Part shown: positions 4,952-6,828 of the stretch, one piece after another | Position numbering within the stretch: position 1 is the first letter of the stretch | Layout of the letters: each line of letters begins with the position of its first letter | From: Methylacidiphilaceae bacterium | GTDB taxonomy: Bacteria > Verrucomicrobiota > Verrucomicrobiia > Methylacidiphilales > Methylacidiphilaceae | Assembly: GCA_028687155.1 (NCBI GenBank) | Contig: JAQUAR010000083.1 | Location: forward strand, 1 to 6,828 | DNA length: 6,828 bases | Direction of reading: 5' to 3' | The notes under the pieces: generated by a model | Databases searched by the model: none | What the model saw: the letters and a program-made list of their open reading frames with translations, nothing else | What the model was told of the DNA's origin: nothing | Position numbers and translations under genes: made by a program

Positions 4952-6828
4952 GGGGAGAACGATCGCTCAAGAGAAGCGGCTTCGGAATGGCCCGTCTAGG
5001 GCTCTCTATGGGCTTCCTTTTCTGGGCTGGCGGACTCCATGGAGCCGTTGCCCAAGAGGAGGCGCTGGCGCCGGCTCTCACCGCATTCGAGGATGGGCTT
5101 TACGAGCGCTGCGTCCAGGAGGTCGAGGGCTTTCGGAAGCAGTTCCCCGATAGCTCCCTTGCTTCGAGTGCGAGCCTTCTCGAGGGAAAAGCGCTCTACT
5201 TCCTTGGCCGCTACCGCGCGGCGGAGGAACGACTCGCCCCGCTTGTCCGGGCTCGGTTCCCGAAAGCCGCAGCGGGAGAGGCTCTTTTCTGGCAAGCCGA
5301 ATGCCTTTGCGCTTTGCAACGATGGTCGGAAGCCATTCCAGACTACCGCGCTTCTCTTGCGAAGCTTCCGGCAGGGCCGCTGGCGCAAAGGGCGAAGCTC
5401 GCTCTTGGTTGGTGCTTGTGGCGCGGAGGGAAAGTGCAGGAGGCGGAATCGGTGTTGGAGACTCTCGCTCATGGCCCTGCGGGTGAGACGCAGACGCGAG
5501 CCCTTCTCCTCCAGGCTCGGATGGCCCTCTCCCTGGGACGGCGTGAGGAAGCGGAGGCGCGATTCGGTCAACTGATTCAAGGGGAAGACCGGATGGAAGA
5601 CGCCCTCTGCGAGGCGCGTTTTTGGCTGGCTGAGCTTCATCGAGCGGACGATCCCGCTCGAGCCATTTCCTTCTATGAGGCGGTGGCGAAGACGGCAAGA
5701 TGCCCAAAGGAGCTTCTGGTGCAGGCGTATCTTGGGCTGGGCGAGGCATATGAGAAGCTGGGCGAGAGCGCCAAGGCGATGTCCGCTCTGGAAAGAGCGC
5801 TTGCCTTAGAGGAGAAGGGGAATCTTTGGCTCCGGATTAGCGAGCGCTATTTGGAGAGCGCAGCGTCTCTCCAGCTTCTTCCCGAGGCGGAAAAGAAACT
5901 GGGCGAGCTGCAGCAGGGCAGGAACGGCCGCGAAGGGGAAGCGCGGCTTGCCTTCGTCATGGCGCAGGCGCGAAGGAAAAGCGGCGACAGGGAGGGGGCG
6001 GAAGCCCTCCTGGAGGAAACCGCTCGCCGGAAGCTTGGACCCGAGTCGGACTCGGCGATCCGTTACGCGCTGGGTCGGCTGTATCAAGAGGATGAAGCGT
6101 GGGATGCCGCAGCGCGATCCCTTCTTCTGGTCGAGAAGGGGGGCGGGGTTTTGGCGCCCTATGCCGCCTTTCGCTTGGGCGAGATCGCTCTGGTTCGAGG
6201 GAACGCGGCTTCCGCCCAGGAGAATTTCCGCTTGGCGGAGGGAGCCGCCGTTTTCCCGGAGGAAAGCCTCTATAATCGTCTGATCGCCCTAGCAAGGGAA
6301 AAGCGGCTCGAGGAGTTCGAAAGGACGAAAACGATCTTTGTCGAGCGCTTTCCCCAGAGTGCCTTGCGCTCTCGTCTGCTGCTGCTGGAGGCAGAGCTCC
6401 TCCGGGAAGTTAGGCGACCGAGAGAGGCGGAACGGGTGCTGGAAGCAGGACTGCGAGAGCCAGGGCTACGATCCAGCCAGCCGCAGCTCCTTCTGGAGCT
6501 TGCCGGCCTCTACGCGGAAGAAGGAGAGGATGCGCGGGCGTTTGTCCCATACGAGCGGCTCGTCCAGGAATTCCCCAATGACCCCCTGGTACCGGAAGCG
6601 CTTTACCGGGGAGCCTTTGCCGGAAACCACAGCGGGCGGCTGACCGATGCGGAGGCCAGGCAGCGGTTAGCAGATCTCGCTGCGAACAAAACGGCTGGTT
6701 CCCTCGCCCCGAGGGCGCTCTTCGGGGCGGCCCAGTTTTGTTACAATGCCCAAAATTATGCCGACGCTCAGGCTGATTTTGAGCGTATCGCCCAGGACTA
6801 CCCCCAGAACCCCTTGGCAGATTCCGCC
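4948..6828 (+). CDS. Exported TPR-repeat protein, N-terminal 627 codons (3' end outside window)
   Basis: The frame beginning at ATG 4948 stays open for 627 codons to the right edge. Residues 1-35 look like a Sec signal peptide: Arg/Lys-rich start, hydrophobic LGLSMGFLFWAGGL, and an AVA site before Q36. There is no lipobox cysteine. The rest is almost wholly alpha-helical, made of degenerate tetratricopeptide units with A-G-Y/F-A spacing (for example ALYFLGRYRAAEERL, AYLGLGEAYEKLGESAKAM). An FP/YP-x-x-x-L linker recurs at residues 66, 104, 468, 542 and 618, as in YbgF/BamD-like TPR proteins. Such proteins are periplasmic or outer-membrane-associated scaffolds; no catalytic domain is visible. 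The ATG overlaps the uvrA TGA as ATGA, so the two are probably co-transcribed and translationally coupled. ATG 4987 would give a more compact signal peptide and is an alternative start. Partner and pathway are unknown. Confidence 0.85.
   Translation, partial: MRGERSLKRSGFGMARLGLSMGFLFWAGGLHGAVAQEEALAPALTAFEDGLYERCVQEVEGFRKQFPDSSLASSASLLEGKALYFLGRYRAAEERLAPLVRARFPKAAAGEALFWQAECLCALQRWSEAIPDYRASLAKLPAGPLAQRAKLALGWCLWRGGKVQEAESVLETLAHGPAGETQTRALLLQARMALSLGRREEAEARFGQLIQGEDRMEDALCEARFWLAELHRADDPARAISFYEAVAKTARCPKELLVQAYLGLGEAYEKLGESAKAMSALERALALEEKGNLWLRISERYLESAASLQLLPEAEKKLGELQQGRNGREGEARLAFVMAQARRKSGDREGAEALLEETARRKLGPESDSAIRYALGRLYQEDEAWDAAARSLLLVEKGGGVLAPYAAFRLGEIALVRGNAASAQENFRLAEGAAVFPEESLYNRLIALAREKRLEEFERTKTIFVERFPQSALRSRLLLLEAELLREVRRPREAERVLEAGLREPGLRSSQPQLLLELAGLYAEEGEDARAFVPYERLVQEFPNDPLVPEALYRGAFAGNHSGRLTDAEARQRLADLAANKTAGSLAPRALFGAAQFCYNAQNYADAQADFERIAQDYPQNPLADSA

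Noticed and set aside
5078..5749. - strand frames of about 220 codons opposite the TPR gene
   Set aside because: They are Pro/Arg/Ser-rich and featureless, and mirror the well-formed TPR frame with its signal peptide and repeats.

Overview
This window is GC-rich bacterial DNA with densely packed genes. Family-level resemblance of the UvrA and TPR proteins loosely suggests the Verrucomicrobiota/Planctomycetota side of the tree, possibly an acidophilic methanotroph relative. That is a weak inference from memory, because the window holds no rRNA or other phylogenetic marker.

Layout, left to right. (1) Bases 1-308 hold the C-terminal end of a metallo-beta-lactamase-fold hydrolase of the NAPE-PLD/UlaG-like type on the + strand. 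(2) Converging on it from the - strand (1171 to 398) is a class I SAM-dependent methyltransferase gene. It is interrupted by one in-frame TGA, and the reading frame continues unchanged on both sides. (3) Bases 1231-1865 hold a MazEF/ChpSB-type toxin-antitoxin module with its own promoter and a palindrome over the -10 region. The antitoxin has lost the stop codon normally found at the toxin start, so its frame runs 184 bp into the toxin gene. An imperfect 35-bp direct repeat (31/35 identical) lies on both sides of the module. (4) Bases 1866-2086 are a non-coding gap with a weak promoter candidate. (5) Bases 2087-4951 hold a full-length uvrA (954 aa) with both ATPase modules intact. The two cysteine pairs expected for the zinc site at the base of the UvrB-binding domain are both replaced. 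(6) From 4948 to the window end is a 627-codon partial gene for an exported TPR-repeat protein. Its ATG overlaps the uvrA stop as ATGA.

How the genes relate. uvrA acts in nucleotide-excision repair and is probably co-transcribed with the TPR gene; nothing in the sequence shows a functional link between them. The stretch from about 400 to 1900 (broken methyltransferase, TA module, flanking repeats) looks like a small accessory or decaying segment between two conserved genes. I found no clear new multi-gene system. The best leads are the TA module without an antitoxin stop, the repeats around it, the single-stop methyltransferase and the zinc-site loss in UvrA.
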